In this document: piece by piece, positions 17,369 through 25,566 of the stretch | Numbering within the stretch: position 1 is the stretch's first letter | Layout: each line of letters begins with the position of its first letter | From: a virus | Reading direction: 5' to 3' (one strand) | Virus record (IMG/VR): IMGVR_UViG_3300042390_000452 | Coordinates: 1-37,149 of that record | Length of the DNA stretch: 37,149 bases | Position numbers and translations under genes: made by a program | Notes under the pieces: generated by a model | Databases searched by the model: none | Seen by the model: only the letters and a program-made list of their open reading frames with translations | Told to the model about the DNA's origin: nothing

Positions 17369-17433
17369 AAGTGTTAAAAAGTGTTAAAAGGTTAGGAGGC
17401 CTGATTTTGGTATTGAAATAAGGTTTAATATTG
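17369..17433 (+). promoter_or_regulatory. Operator-promoter cassette 1
   Basis: AAGTGTTAAAAAGTGTTAA at 17369-17387 is a direct repeat of AGTGTTAA spaced ten bases. After 23 bases come TATTG (17411-17415), ten bases and TAATATTG (17426-17433). An A/C-rich leader runs to the ATG at 17465. The same arrangement occurs at 27132 and 30748. Confidence 0.7.
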
Positions 17434-17464
17434 TATCAAGAAACAAACACAAATACACACAGCC

Positions 17465-17635
17465 ATGAGCACAAACAACATCGCAATTGTAAACAGAGGA
17501 CAAAAATTCGGAATGCTTTTCGGAGTAATTACAAAGAACGAAGAAATCCACAGCGTTATCTTCAAGGCAATCAAAGAAAAAAGGGCCGAAAAATTGGTGG
17601 ACAACGAAGGAACTTTAGCCTACAAAATTAAGTAA
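17465..17635 (+). CDS. 56-residue accessory protein of cassette 1
   Basis: This short gene runs from ATG at 17465 to TAA at 17633-17635, giving a basic protein that begins MSTNNIAIVNRGQKFGMLFG and ends AYKIK. It follows the cassette 1 promoter by a 31-base A/C-rich leader and is closed by a GC hairpin. No family is recognised. The strong, isolated expression unit suggests an abundantly made small protein, perhaps a host-takeover or anti-host factor (inference). Other overlapping frames look like shadows. Confidence 0.7.
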   Translation: MSTNNIAIVNRGQKFGMLFGVITKNEEIHSVIFKAIKEKRAEKLVDNEGTLAYKIK

Positions 17636-17643
17636 ACCAAACA

Positions 17644-17661
17644 GGGGCGGGCAACCGCCCC
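17644..17661 (+). terminator. GC hairpin with GCAA loop
   Basis: GGGGCGG, loop GCAA, CCGCCCC gives seven perfect pairs capped by a GNRA loop, followed by TTAATTCTTTT. The same 18 bases recur at 31117-31134. It may be a terminator or an mRNA-stabilising 3' hairpin. Confidence 0.65.
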
Positions 17662-17675
17662 TTAATTCTTTTATT

Positions 17676-17942
17676 ATGAGAATAAAGTCAAACCTGTTTA
17701 ACACGCAAAACATCAACACAGATGAGTACCTTTTACTTGCAAAAGTTTGGAAAGAGAATGGCACAAAAACGGAGGATATACCATTTGAATTGGAGGCAAT
17801 TGATGACATGCTTTCTATTTTGAAAATGCAGTCAATAATAAAAATGCAGACATATACCAAGACAGGCAAAAAAAGAAAAGATTCAGACCTTTCATCTTTA
17901 ATAAGTGCAAGAATCGGCCAATTGATTGAAGACCTAAAATAG
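17676..17942 (+). CDS. Hypothetical protein
   Basis: This 88-residue, Lys-rich helical protein lies 14 bases after the cassette 1 hairpin and four bases before the next gene. It contains LLLAKVWKENGTKTEDIPFELEAIDDM and a basic KTGKKRKDSD stretch. No domain is recognised. The hairpin upstream implies either read-through or a weak local promoter. Confidence 0.65.
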   Translation: MRIKSNLFNTQNINTDEYLLLAKVWKENGTKTEDIPFELEAIDDMLSILKMQSIIKMQTYTKTGKKRKDSDLSSLISARIGQLIEDLK

Positions 17943-17946
17943 AGTT

Positions 17947-18381
17947 ATGCAAAGCAAAGATTATATGCAGTTGTTGGCCAATGAGTACGACAACAAAGAA
18001 TTGTCAAAAGATGATTTGATAAGCACATTAAAACACTATGCAGAATTGTATCACAAAGAACAAACCATTAAAACCAACAAACCCATGCAACAACCAATTA
18101 ACTTTTGCGACATTATGGCCCTTGGCTTCAACATGGAAAGCGGGCACGATAGTGTATTCTTTGACCAACACGGCTACGAGTACAAAATCTTTACCAAGAT
18201 GCTTGCCCCCACGCTAATGCTGGACTGGAATCAGGAAACCCGCCTTTGCGAGGTGCTTGTAATTCGCCCCGAAGATGGGCATATCTATGACCGCATCCCT
18301 GTTACCGATACCAATTCTTTGCAAACGCTTGTTAATTCTTTCAAAAAACCCGAAGCCGATACGTGCTATACGGCTTGCTAA
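17947..18381 (+). CDS. Hypothetical protein
   Basis: This 144-residue protein has a helical charged N-terminus (residues 1-45) and a compact C-terminal domain with DSVFFDQHGYEYKIF near residues 67-81. A second ATG at residue 47, after a run of AC-rich codons resembling the leaders of other genes here, could be an internal start that yields only the C-terminal domain. Function is unknown. Confidence 0.6.
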   Translation: MQSKDYMQLLANEYDNKELSKDDLISTLKHYAELYHKEQTIKTNKPMQQPINFCDIMALGFNMESGHDSVFFDQHGYEYKIFTKMLAPTLMLDWNQETRLCEVLVIRPEDGHIYDRIPVTDTNSLQTLVNSFKKPEADTCYTAC

Positions 18382-18409
18382 CACGAAATTAAACTGAAAC
18401 AAATATAAA

Positions 18410-18829
18410 ATGAACAGAGAAATTAAATTTAGGGCTTGGGATAAAACATACAGCCTAATGAATTACAAAGTGCAGGTTGGAAATACTGACTATGCAGACC
18501 CAAACTATACTTGCAATAGTATTTGGGTTGATTATGGTGATAACAAAAGCATAGGTTGGATGAATGCAGATGATAAATGTATTGACCTTATGCAATATAC
18601 AGGGATGAAGGATAAGAACGGCAAGGAAATTTATGAAGGTGATATTGTAACTCACTTACATAGTGCTGATACTTGCGTGGTGATATTCCAAAAAGAAACT
18701 GCAATGTTTTTAGCACAAGAAATAGGTGATGAAAAACTTGGATTTGGTATTGAAGATGTCACAGCAGTAATTGGTAATATTTATGAGAACGCTGACTTGC
18801 TTTCGGAGGTTTCATGGGGTTGCCGATAA
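18410..18829 (+). CDS. YopX family protein
   Basis: A 139-residue protein with the family hallmarks in order: REIKFRAWDK at the N-terminus, LMQYTGMKDKNGKEIYEGDIV near residues 63-83, and VIGNIYEN near 121-128. YopX proteins are widespread in phages of Firmicutes and Bacteroidota; their molecular role is unknown. A structured intergenic region and a terminator follow. Confidence 0.9.
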   Translation: MNREIKFRAWDKTYSLMNYKVQVGNTDYADPNYTCNSIWVDYGDNKSIGWMNADDKCIDLMQYTGMKDKNGKEIYEGDIVTHLHSADTCVVIFQKETAMFLAQEIGDEKLGFGIEDVTAVIGNIYENADLLSEVSWGCR

Positions 18830-18904
18830 CTAATGTATAGCCGCAACAGCCCCGATAGGGTACGGCTGCATTAGAAACCAAGCATCCAATTACCGATAGG
18901 GTAC
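18830..18904 (+). other. Stem-loop plus duplicated 12-mer in intergenic region
   Basis: CTAATG (18830-18835) pairs with CATTAG (18869-18874) and AGCCG (18839-18843) with CGGCT (18863-18867). The 12-mer CCGATAGGGTAC occurs at 18852-18863, in the loop, and again at 18893-18904, 41 bases apart. The region is outside any gene. A protein-binding site or RNA element are both possible. Confidence 0.5.
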
Positions 18905-18936
18905 AAATTTCGTTTCCCTTTAGAACCCAAACAATT

Positions 18937-18958
18937 AGCCCCAGCCTTGGGGCTTTTT
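18937..18958 (+). terminator. Rho-independent terminator before 18994 gene
   Basis: AGCCCC and GGGGCT flank a six-base loop and are followed by TTTT. Confidence 0.8.
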
Positions 18959-18970
18959 GTTTTTTGTTAT

Positions 18971-18978
18971 TACCTTTG
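18971..18978 (+). promoter_or_regulatory. Promoter -7 box TACCTTTG
   Basis: TACCTTTG lies 15 bases before the ATG at 18994, with TTGG 20 bases upstream inside the terminator stem as a possible -33 element. Confidence 0.55.
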
Positions 18979-18993
18979 AACAGCAAACAACTT

Positions 18994-20751
18994 ATGAAAG
19001 GTTACCTACTTTTTTTATCAGGGAATTCAAGCTACGGCCAATGGGCGAAAAACATGGTCAATTCCCTTGCCCACTTTAGCCCTGAAATACCGATTGCGAT
19101 TGTGGGGGATATTAACCTTCTGCCCGAACGGGAACGCAAGCACGTTGCCCATGCGGTGCAGATTAACCCCGCAGATTTGAACGATGCGACTGGGCGGATT
19201 GCACCGGGCAAGTTTAAGCTACACCTTGATAAATACACCCCATTTGATGAAACGATGTACATTGATTGCGATGGCGTGGCTATACAAGAACTGCACTCCC
19301 TTTGGGAGCGTTGCCTTGGTTTTGATTTTGCTACGCAAGTGGTTTCGCAAACCGACCTAACTAACGATTCATGGCCTTGCCTTTGGTTGACGCTGGACAA
19401 AGTTCGGGAAGAATTTGAACTGCCTGAAACGGGAGTGCTGCCCGAAATCAATTCATCAATCCTGTACTGGAAAAATACACCCAAGGCCGCAGAGGTTTGG
19501 GCGAATGCCAAGGCGAACTACAAAGAGCATTTAGCCACGAAGCATTGGGGGCATTCATTCCCCGATGAATTGGCTTTTAATGTGGCCCTTTGCCAAGCAA
19601 ACGTAAACCCTGACCTTGGCATCGCACCCGTGCAATTCAAGGCCAAGACACCCGACTTTACCGAACTGAAACGCAACCATTACTTTGTGGGCTGCTATGG
19701 GCAATATAGCACCGAGGCACGAAAAACGTATGACCTTTACGATAGGGTTGTTGCCCATGTTGAAAAGCAAATGTATGGCAGCGTAACAGCCGCCAAGGCC
19801 CACCATTTAATGAAAGCCAAGTTTGCGGTAAGCAAGCCTGTACGCAATATTGAAAAGCCCGATGTTCGCAAGATTCATTTCGATGCCATTGAGGCAAAGC
19901 TGCAACCCGAACTTGAACTTATCCCCTACCATTCTGCGGCAATCAAACCGTTCACAAACGCATTCAACGGTACATTGGTTGGCAACCTATACGCTACACG
20001 GTTGGACAAGTTCCCTTGGTTTAGGGATAGGAAAATAGCGGTTTGGGATTGGAACGGGGGCAAGCCAACAAACGGCCGCATCATTCCCTTTGTTACCGAG
20101 AATGGGCATGCTGAAGACCCACGGGGTTTTGAATTTAACGGGCGGTTAGCGTTGGTGTTTAACGATGGACACAAAATGTACTTTGGATATATTGATACTG
20201 CCGAATGTTGGCAGATGAAACCCCCAGCAAGTAGGCCAAAAGACCACGATGGCCGAGAAAAGAACTGGTCGCCGTTTGTTTACGAAGGGCGGCTTCACGT
20301 GCTGTATGCCCCGGGCCATGTGGTTGAGTATAACTTTGGCGAACCGACCTTGGTATACCAAACCGAAATACCCACGTTGAAAAAAGGGCATATCAGGGGC
20401 GGCACACAACTGGTTAAGTATGGCGGCAAGCTATACACCATCTTTCACGTGCGGCAGAAGGTGAACGCTATCAATTTATACTGGGCAGGTTTAATGGAGT
20501 TGGAGGCCAAGCCACCGTTCAAGGCACTACGATGGAGCAGAACACCGCTTTGGAAAGCGACCTTTGTGAACAATAAGGATATCCCCGAAACGCCCCACAC
20601 TTGGCTCAATCCGATGCTGGATTTGGTAACTTTCCCAAGTCATTTGGAGATTGACAAAAAGGGTAATTGCCTGATTTTGGCGGGGCATCACGATTGCACC
20701 GATGCGGTCATTCGGTTGCCGCTAAAGGAAATGTTGAAACACATAGAATAG
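18994..20751 (+). CDS. Glycosyltransferase fused to beta-propeller (GH130-like) domain
   Basis: A 585-residue protein. The ATG at 18994 is preferred to an in-frame TTG at 18964 that precedes the promoter box. Residues ~1-280 look like a GT-A glycosyltransferase with DCD at 91-93 (MYIDCDGVA) and an EINSSILYW segment. Residues ~320-585 have repeated strand units typical of five-bladed propellers: DPRGFEFNGRLALVFNDG, NWSPFVYEGRLHVLYAPG, RGGTQLVKYGGKLYTIFH. These resemble GH130-type and related viral glycan proteins. It probably builds or trims a glycan on virion proteins or the cell surface; the substrate is unknown. It is monocistronic or co-transcribed with the portal. Confidence 0.7.
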   Translation: MKGYLLFLSGNSSYGQWAKNMVNSLAHFSPEIPIAIVGDINLLPERERKHVAHAVQINPADLNDATGRIAPGKFKLHLDKYTPFDETMYIDCDGVAIQELHSLWERCLGFDFATQVVSQTDLTNDSWPCLWLTLDKVREEFELPETGVLPEINSSILYWKNTPKAAEVWANAKANYKEHLATKHWGHSFPDELAFNVALCQANVNPDLGIAPVQFKAKTPDFTELKRNHYFVGCYGQYSTEARKTYDLYDRVVAHVEKQMYGSVTAAKAHHLMKAKFAVSKPVRNIEKPDVRKIHFDAIEAKLQPELELIPYHSAAIKPFTNAFNGTLVGNLYATRLDKFPWFRDRKIAVWDWNGGKPTNGRIIPFVTENGHAEDPRGFEFNGRLALVFNDGHKMYFGYIDTAECWQMKPPASRPKDHDGREKNWSPFVYEGRLHVLYAPGHVVEYNFGEPTLVYQTEIPTLKKGHIRGGTQLVKYGGKLYTIFHVRQKVNAINLYWAGLMELEAKPPFKALRWSRTPLWKATFVNNKDIPETPHTWLNPMLDLVTFPSHLEIDKKGNCLILAGHHDCTDAVIRLPLKEMLKHIE

Positions 20752-20757
20752 TTTGCG

Positions 20758-20765
20758 TATTTTTG
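20758..20765 (+). promoter_or_regulatory. Promoter -7 box TATTTTTG
   Basis: TATTTTTG starts seven bases after the 20751 stop and lies 18 bases before the portal ATG at 20784. Confidence 0.5.
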
Positions 20766-20783
20766 TGAAAACAGCCCCAAGAA

Positions 20784-22571
20784 ATGGCAGACATTTATAG
20801 CCTAATTGACCACGCCGCCAAGGCAATCCGCAAAAAACGGAATGTTGTTGGCATGCCCAGTAAGTACGACAAGAAATTCCAAACGGAAAGCTACTACGAA
20901 GGCCTGCCCGACTTCAACGAAATATACGCCGAAACTATTCGGGAACATAATGCGGTGGCAGTTCACGCTGAGGCCGACCAGTTCCCCTACGAAATACTTA
21001 GGTCAAAAGCACCGAACCAACAGGCCGAGGAATGGGAATACCAAAAAGGGCTATATGAACCGACAACCAACACCGAATGGAATCGGGCCCTGAACCGAAC
21101 CAAGGCGGTTGCCAACAGCCAAAACTATTCTATTGAATGGCCGAACCCTGAACAGAAAGAGTATTTTTATGGGCTTTACCCTGAGTACTATTCTATCGAG
21201 GCGTTCTTTTTCGACATCGTTCGGGAACGCAAAATAAACTACCCCAACCAATTGCTTGTGGTTTGCCCTGACTACATGCCCATGAAAACGGTTACAGGGG
21301 AAGATGGCGAGGAATACGATATTGTTGACCAGTCGGAACTGATTGCCCCAATTGCCAAAATTTACGATGAAAAATACGTTGCGGGTTACAGGGCAAACGA
21401 GTACGCCCTGATTTGGAACGGAAAGGACAGCGACAAAATGACCTTTAAATACATCGACAAGCAAGGCATTTTCGAGGCATTTGTAAACGGCAAAGATGAT
21501 AAAGGCAACCTGACCTTTGAGGTAGTTGAAACCTTTAGGCATGCATACGGTTACCTTCCCGCTTGGAAACTTGGTGGAAAGCCCGCCATGCACGATAATG
21601 AGGTGTTCTATCGTTCATCTTTTTCCGATGCAATCCCGCATTTGAATACCGTTGTACGGTTGGAAAGCAACTTAATGATGTCAACGTACAGGTTGGCGTT
21701 CCCAATTATTATTGCCGTTGTCGATAGATGCGATGCCGCTGGCTGCGAAGGTGGCCAAGTATGGACTGCTGACCAAGGCAAATACACCACGTGCGGCAAA
21801 TGTAACGGGTCCGGCAAGAACCTGAACCATTCCCCCACGGGCATTTATGAGGTAGCTGCCACAACCCGAATGGGTGAAGCGAACACCTTGGCTATGTCCC
21901 CGCCTGTTCAGTTCGCAGCACCGCCAAGCGAAATTCTAAAATACACCAGCGAGCAAATCGAAAGCCGCAGACGTTCGGCCTTTGGTATGTTCTTTGAGCC
22001 TGAGCAAGCAAATTCAGCAACCGCCACGGGCAAGCAAATTGAAAAAGAAGAATGGCAAACATTCATGGTGCAGTTCGCCCGGGAACTTTTTGCCCTTATG
22101 GACATGAGCATCGAGGCAATTGGCCACATGAGGTACGGCAACGCATTTGAAAAGCCCAGCATCCAAGTACCGACTTCGTTCAACTTTAGAACCTACGAAG
22201 ACATCACAAGCGAAATCGGCACGGCTAAAGAACAATCGATGCCCGATTCGGCATTGGCTTCGCTGCTTTACCAATATGTAGGCACACGCTTCAACGCATC
22301 GCCGAAGGTTGAGCAAATGATAAAGCTGCAGATTAAACTTGACCGCCTTTGGTCAAAAGATGACATCACAGTACGGGGCATGCTTGGCAGCACCGCAACT
22401 GAGGCCGAGGTCATTTTGCACAATTCTTTTGTAACAATACTGAATCAGGCCCACGAAGAAAACGAAAACTTCGACAACCTTTCAACCGCAGAACAGCGGG
22501 CAATTGTGCTTGGGATTGCAACCGCTATTGCAGACCAGTTCACACCTTCGCCGCCACCATCTTTAATTTAA
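20784..22571 (+). CDS. Portal protein with zinc-knuckle-like insert
   Basis: A 595-residue protein. Size, position before scaffold and capsid, and the LAFPIIIAVVDR, IESRRRSAFGMFFEPEQANSATATGKQIEKEEW and RELFALMDMSIEAIGHMRYG segments suit a dodecameric portal through which DNA enters the capsid. Residues 316-344 hold four cysteines (316, 321, 337, 340) in a CDAAGC ... CGKCNGSG pattern, like a DnaJ-type zinc motif. The C-terminal ~100 residues are helical. Its promoter box is 18 bases upstream. Confidence 0.8.
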   Translation: MADIYSLIDHAAKAIRKKRNVVGMPSKYDKKFQTESYYEGLPDFNEIYAETIREHNAVAVHAEADQFPYEILRSKAPNQQAEEWEYQKGLYEPTTNTEWNRALNRTKAVANSQNYSIEWPNPEQKEYFYGLYPEYYSIEAFFFDIVRERKINYPNQLLVVCPDYMPMKTVTGEDGEEYDIVDQSELIAPIAKIYDEKYVAGYRANEYALIWNGKDSDKMTFKYIDKQGIFEAFVNGKDDKGNLTFEVVETFRHAYGYLPAWKLGGKPAMHDNEVFYRSSFSDAIPHLNTVVRLESNLMMSTYRLAFPIIIAVVDRCDAAGCEGGQVWTADQGKYTTCGKCNGSGKNLNHSPTGIYEVAATTRMGEANTLAMSPPVQFAAPPSEILKYTSEQIESRRRSAFGMFFEPEQANSATATGKQIEKEEWQTFMVQFARELFALMDMSIEAIGHMRYGNAFEKPSIQVPTSFNFRTYEDITSEIGTAKEQSMPDSALASLLYQYVGTRFNASPKVEQMIKLQIKLDRLWSKDDITVRGMLGSTATEAEVILHNSFVTILNQAHEENENFDNLSTAEQRAIVLGIATAIADQFTPSPPPSLI

Positions 22572-22587
22572 ACCAAACCCTTGCAAT

Positions 22588-22983
22588 ATGCAAACAACAA
22601 CCAATGACAACTACACGTTTATTCGTGTAGCCAAACACCAAGCCGAGCGGACGCACAATCCCGGCAAACCCGCCAACTTCGGGCGTAAACTTGAAATCCC
22701 CAGACGGGCATGGCCGAAGCCAGCCGAAATGAAAGCCAAATTCGGGGCATTAGGCTACATGCTGGAAGAAGATTGGGAAGCCAAAAACTTCAGCGGCTAC
22801 GGGATAGACCAAAAGTTTATCGACCAAGGTGCCCATCAAAATGCCATGCTTGCAAACCTTGAAAACAGGTTGACCGATGCAGAGCAAAAAGAGGCTGAAC
22901 TTCAGGCGAAAATTGCCGAACTGGAGGCACAATTAAATTCAAGCAAACAATCACGCAAACAACAAACAAATGGAAATCAATAA
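22588..22983 (+). CDS. Hypothetical protein with C-terminal coiled coil, between portal and scaffold
   Basis: A 131-residue basic protein. The N-terminal part contains FIRVAKHQAERTHNPGKPANFG and RRAWPKPAEMKAK; residues ~85-120 form a coiled coil (LENRLTDAEQKEAELQAKIAELEAQL). It overlaps the scaffold gene by 14 bases. It may be a head-assembly or portal-associated factor, inferred from location only. Confidence 0.65.
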   Translation: MQTTTNDNYTFIRVAKHQAERTHNPGKPANFGRKLEIPRRAWPKPAEMKAKFGALGYMLEEDWEAKNFSGYGIDQKFIDQGAHQNAMLANLENRLTDAEQKEAELQAKIAELEAQLNSSKQSRKQQTNGNQ

Positions 22984-23773
22984 AGAAATCTTTGAAAAGC
23001 TGACTGGCATACAGGTTGCCGAGGGGGCAAACGAGGACACGATTCGCACCGCATTAGGCGAGCGGTTCATTGACCGAGAAACCCACCTAAAGGAAATCAA
23101 CGCCACCTTTGGCAAGGCAAGAGGCACAGCCGAAAATAAGCTAAAGGCAATTGTCGGCGAGGACGGAAAAGGCAAAACCTTTGATGAACTGGTTGAACTG
23201 GTTCCCAGCAAAATCGCAGCCCTAAACGATGAACTTCAAAAGGCAATCGAAGCGGGCAAGTCAAATCCTGACATTGAGCAAATCAAAAAAGAACGCGACC
23301 AGTTGAGGGAAATGACCGAGCAATCCAAGGCAAAGGAACTTGAATATCAAGAGGCAATCAAGAACGCCCAAACCGATGCTGAGGAACGCCTGAACAAAAT
23401 GCAAACCGATGCCGAGGTTAAACGTGCATTCGATGCCGCTAACTGGATTGATGATGCCGATGAAATTGTGAAAGAGGGCGTATGGCTTACCAAGTTGGAA
23501 AACAAGTACATTTTCAAAAAGGAAAACGGCAAATTGCTTGTTTACGATAAAGACAACAACATCGTAACAGGCGGCACAACTTCGCAGCTAACCGCAGAGC
23601 AATTGTTTGAAAGCACCTTAAAAGAGGTTAAGCGGTTCAAGGTAAACAACGGAGGCCAAGGCACACCGCAGCGTCAAAGCAACGCACCCGCTGGCAAAGA
23701 AATGAACCCAGCAGTTGCCGCAGCGAAAGAGGCGTGGATGGCCAAGGCAAGGTCGCAAGGCATCAAAATATAA
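22970..23773 (+). CDS. Capsid scaffold protein (GP20-like)
   Basis: A 267-residue, highly charged helical protein. Residues ~60-145 form a long coiled coil (DELQKAIEAGKSNPDIEQIKKERDQ and onward), and the C-terminus is a short basic tail (EAWMAKARSQGIKI). This composition and the position between portal and major capsid match phage scaffolds, which guide procapsid assembly and then leave. A residue ~155-190 strand region (DEIVKEGVWLTKLENKYIF) matches the GP20-like family. It is followed by a strong terminator. Confidence 0.8.
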   Translation: MEINKEIFEKLTGIQVAEGANEDTIRTALGERFIDRETHLKEINATFGKARGTAENKLKAIVGEDGKGKTFDELVELVPSKIAALNDELQKAIEAGKSNPDIEQIKKERDQLREMTEQSKAKELEYQEAIKNAQTDAEERLNKMQTDAEVKRAFDAANWIDDADEIVKEGVWLTKLENKYIFKKENGKLLVYDKDNNIVTGGTTSQLTAEQLFESTLKEVKRFKVNNGGQGTPQRQSNAPAGKEMNPAVAAAKEAWMAKARSQGIKI

Positions 23774-23793
23774 ACGGCCTGAACGTATTAAAC

Positions 23794-23819
23794 AGCCCTA
23801 CTTCGGTGGGGCTTTTTTA
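23794..23819 (+). terminator. Terminator with UUCG loop after scaffold gene
   Basis: AGCCCTAC, loop TTCG, GTGGGGCT gives eight pairs (one T-G) closed by the very stable C(UUCG)G tetraloop, followed by six Ts. Confidence 0.85.
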
Positions 23820-23854
23820 TGCCCGTTCGGGTGCAAAATAAACCAATATATCCC

Positions 23855-23977
23855 CTACTTCTTAGCCGATTTGTTCGGCAACTTCACGCCCTTGGGGGTT
23901 TTCTTTTCGAATTCAGCAGCCAATTTTGGGTTGGTTGCGTACAAGAATTTTCGCTGGGCTTCACTTTTGAACGGCAT
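23855..23977 (-). CDS. 40-residue KSEAQRKFLYA-type small phage protein
   Basis: This minus-strand ORF begins MPFKSEAQRKFLYATNPKLA and ends LPNKSAKK. It matches a small family I recall from many phages: K-S-x-A-Q-R-x-F-x-Y-A, then a Glu/Lys helix and a TPKG..LP motif. Its function is not known to me. It starts 18 bases after the end of the 23996-24280 gene and is probably in the same transcript, convergent with the scaffold gene. Confidence 0.75.
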   Translation of the reverse strand: MPFKSEAQRKFLYATNPKLAAEFEKKTPKGVKLPNKSAKK

Positions 23978-23995
23978 GGCGGTAGTTTTACCCCA

Positions 23996-24280
23996 TTATA
24001 GCGTTTTTCGGGCAATCCGCATAATTTTATCGTAATTCACATCATGCACGGTGGCCGCTTCGGTTGCCGCTTCAAAGCGGTTAACTGAACCTTTAAGCAG
24101 TTCGCGGTACATTAGCACCGCAAAGTACATTCGGCTGCTATATTGGGCCTTTATGGAGTTGTGATGGGCACGTGGGGCACATTGGTAGTTTGTAATGGGT
24201 TCGGAAATCGCAACCGTGCGTCTTTTGTATTCAATATCCCGCAAAACAATGGGGCTACTTTGGTAATTTTCTTCGCTCAT
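23996..24280 (-). CDS. Minus-strand hypothetical protein beside capsid gene
   Basis: A 94-residue protein read from the ATG at 24280 (MSEENYQSSPIVLRDIEYKR). A longer frame starting at 24316 would extend over the likely promoter. The middle has EPITNYQCAPRAHH and the C-terminus is helical with RFEAATEAATVHDVNYDKI. Upstream on the minus strand a TATTTG lies about 15 bases before the ATG. Function is unknown. Its opposite-strand placement inside the head module suggests a later-acquired small gene. Confidence 0.6.
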   Translation of the reverse strand: MSEENYQSSPIVLRDIEYKRRTVAISEPITNYQCAPRAHHNSIKAQYSSRMYFAVLMYRELLKGSVNRFEAATEAATVHDVNYDKIMRIARKTL

Positions 24281-24336
24281 AGTGTTTTTTTGGGCAAATA
24301 TGCGGAAAAATACCATTCACTTCGTCAAACACTACT

Positions 24337-24344
24337 TAATTTTG
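24337..24344 (+). promoter_or_regulatory. Capsid gene promoter -7 box TAATTTTG
   Basis: TAATTTTG lies 102 bases before the capsid ATG, giving by far the longest predicted leader here. The leader holds a GC hairpin (TCGGG at 24374-24378 with CCCGA at 24399-24403) and an A-rich segment before the start. Confidence 0.5.
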
Positions 24345-24446
24345 TAATAGTCGGCAGCCCAGCCGAACCTAAATCGGGCATAGTCGGGTAATTTCGCCCC
24401 CGAAACACGGCGAAAACAAACAAATGACAAACTAAACTTAAAAACT

Positions 24447-25511
24447 ATGTCAGCTTTATCATCTTTTATTGCTTGCCCTAACGTGCAGCTATCGTTATTC
24501 GATTCATTCGGGTACGACAACCTGAAAGCCGAGCCTTTGCCTTTGCTTTCTTTCATTCTTTCTGCCCAAAACCGCAGCGAGGTTATTCAAAACCAAATCA
24601 ACTTCCGCGACCACGGCCGCAAAACAGTTGAGGTTGTTTACGGACAGCGTTTCTTGGAATCTATGGTTCAAGACGGAGGCCGAGTTACTTGCGGAACTTT
24701 TGCCAACGATGGCGAAACTTCTGTTTTGTATTCGCTAAGCCCTTCCGATGGTTACCACGTTGGTTTCAAATTGACCGCTTCCGAGTTGGAAGAGCGTTGC
24801 GAGCAGGATTCTGCGTACATCGCACGTGAAATCTTCAAAATGATGGACGTGCTAACCCGCAAAGTTGCAACAAACGCTGCCATTCAGCTTGTTGCAAACA
24901 GCGGCAACTTCGCTTCCGATGTTGATGCTGGTAGCCCCGCTGGTACTTCAACCTTCAAAACGACTACTACCTTCACCAGTAACGTTCCACAAACCACTGC
25001 CGTTGAGGATATTGCTTTCCAAAACATGGCCAACGATTTCACCCAAATGCCTTTCGTGTTTGGTGGCGAAAAATGGTGGAAGTACATCAAGGCATTGAAT
25101 GCAATTGCCCCCGGTGCGTTTAACGATGGCGGTGTATCTGCTTCATTGTATGCTTCACAAGCTGGTGTAACTTTTGGTTACGACCGCCGCATCCAATTGA
25201 ACAGCGGAAATGCCCTGAACGCATTGGCCGTTATTCCCGGAGCCGTTCAAATGATTTCGTTCAACGAATTCAAAGGCATCTTGGAAATGAACGACAGCAC
25301 TTTGGTACAAGGTACTTTACAGCACCCCGACCCAGCGTTGCCATTGACCTTTGACTACCGTGCCGAGTACACTTGTAACGGTGCTGACCAAAAGGTTTGG
25401 AACTTCGAGATTTCGCTGAACCACGATTTCATCTTCTTGCCCTCTGATATGTATCAGGCTGGCGACAGATTGGAAGGTGTAAACGGAATCCTGACCTTCC
25501 GCTCAAACTAA
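24447..25511 (+). CDS. Major capsid protein
   Basis: A 354-residue protein in its own promoter-terminator unit, immediately after portal and scaffold. It is neutral, rich in Ala, Thr, Asn and Phe, with an N-terminal helix, the NRSEVIQNQINFRDHGRKTVEVVYGQRF segment, SELEERCEQDSAYIAREIFK (a long helix) and a strand-rich C-terminus (LNHDFIFLPSDMYQ). These features fit an HK97-fold capsid protein. Codon choice differs slightly from neighbours (more GCT, GGT, TTG), as expected for high expression. No pro-head protease was found. Confidence 0.8.
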   Translation: MSALSSFIACPNVQLSLFDSFGYDNLKAEPLPLLSFILSAQNRSEVIQNQINFRDHGRKTVEVVYGQRFLESMVQDGGRVTCGTFANDGETSVLYSLSPSDGYHVGFKLTASELEERCEQDSAYIAREIFKMMDVLTRKVATNAAIQLVANSGNFASDVDAGSPAGTSTFKTTTTFTSNVPQTTAVEDIAFQNMANDFTQMPFVFGGEKWWKYIKALNAIAPGAFNDGGVSASLYASQAGVTFGYDRRIQLNSGNALNALAVIPGAVQMISFNEFKGILEMNDSTLVQGTLQHPDPALPLTFDYRAEYTCNGADQKVWNFEISLNHDFIFLPSDMYQAGDRLEGVNGILTFRSN

Positions 25512-25534
25512 TCCATAGCGGATTCACAAATACA

Positions 25535-25560
25535 GGGGGGCGAAATGCCCCCCTTATTTT
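25535..25560 (+). terminator. Terminator after capsid gene
   Basis: GGGGGGC, loop GAAAT, GCCCCCC gives seven G-C pairs followed by TTATTTT. Confidence 0.8.
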
Positions 25561-25566
25561 AACCCC

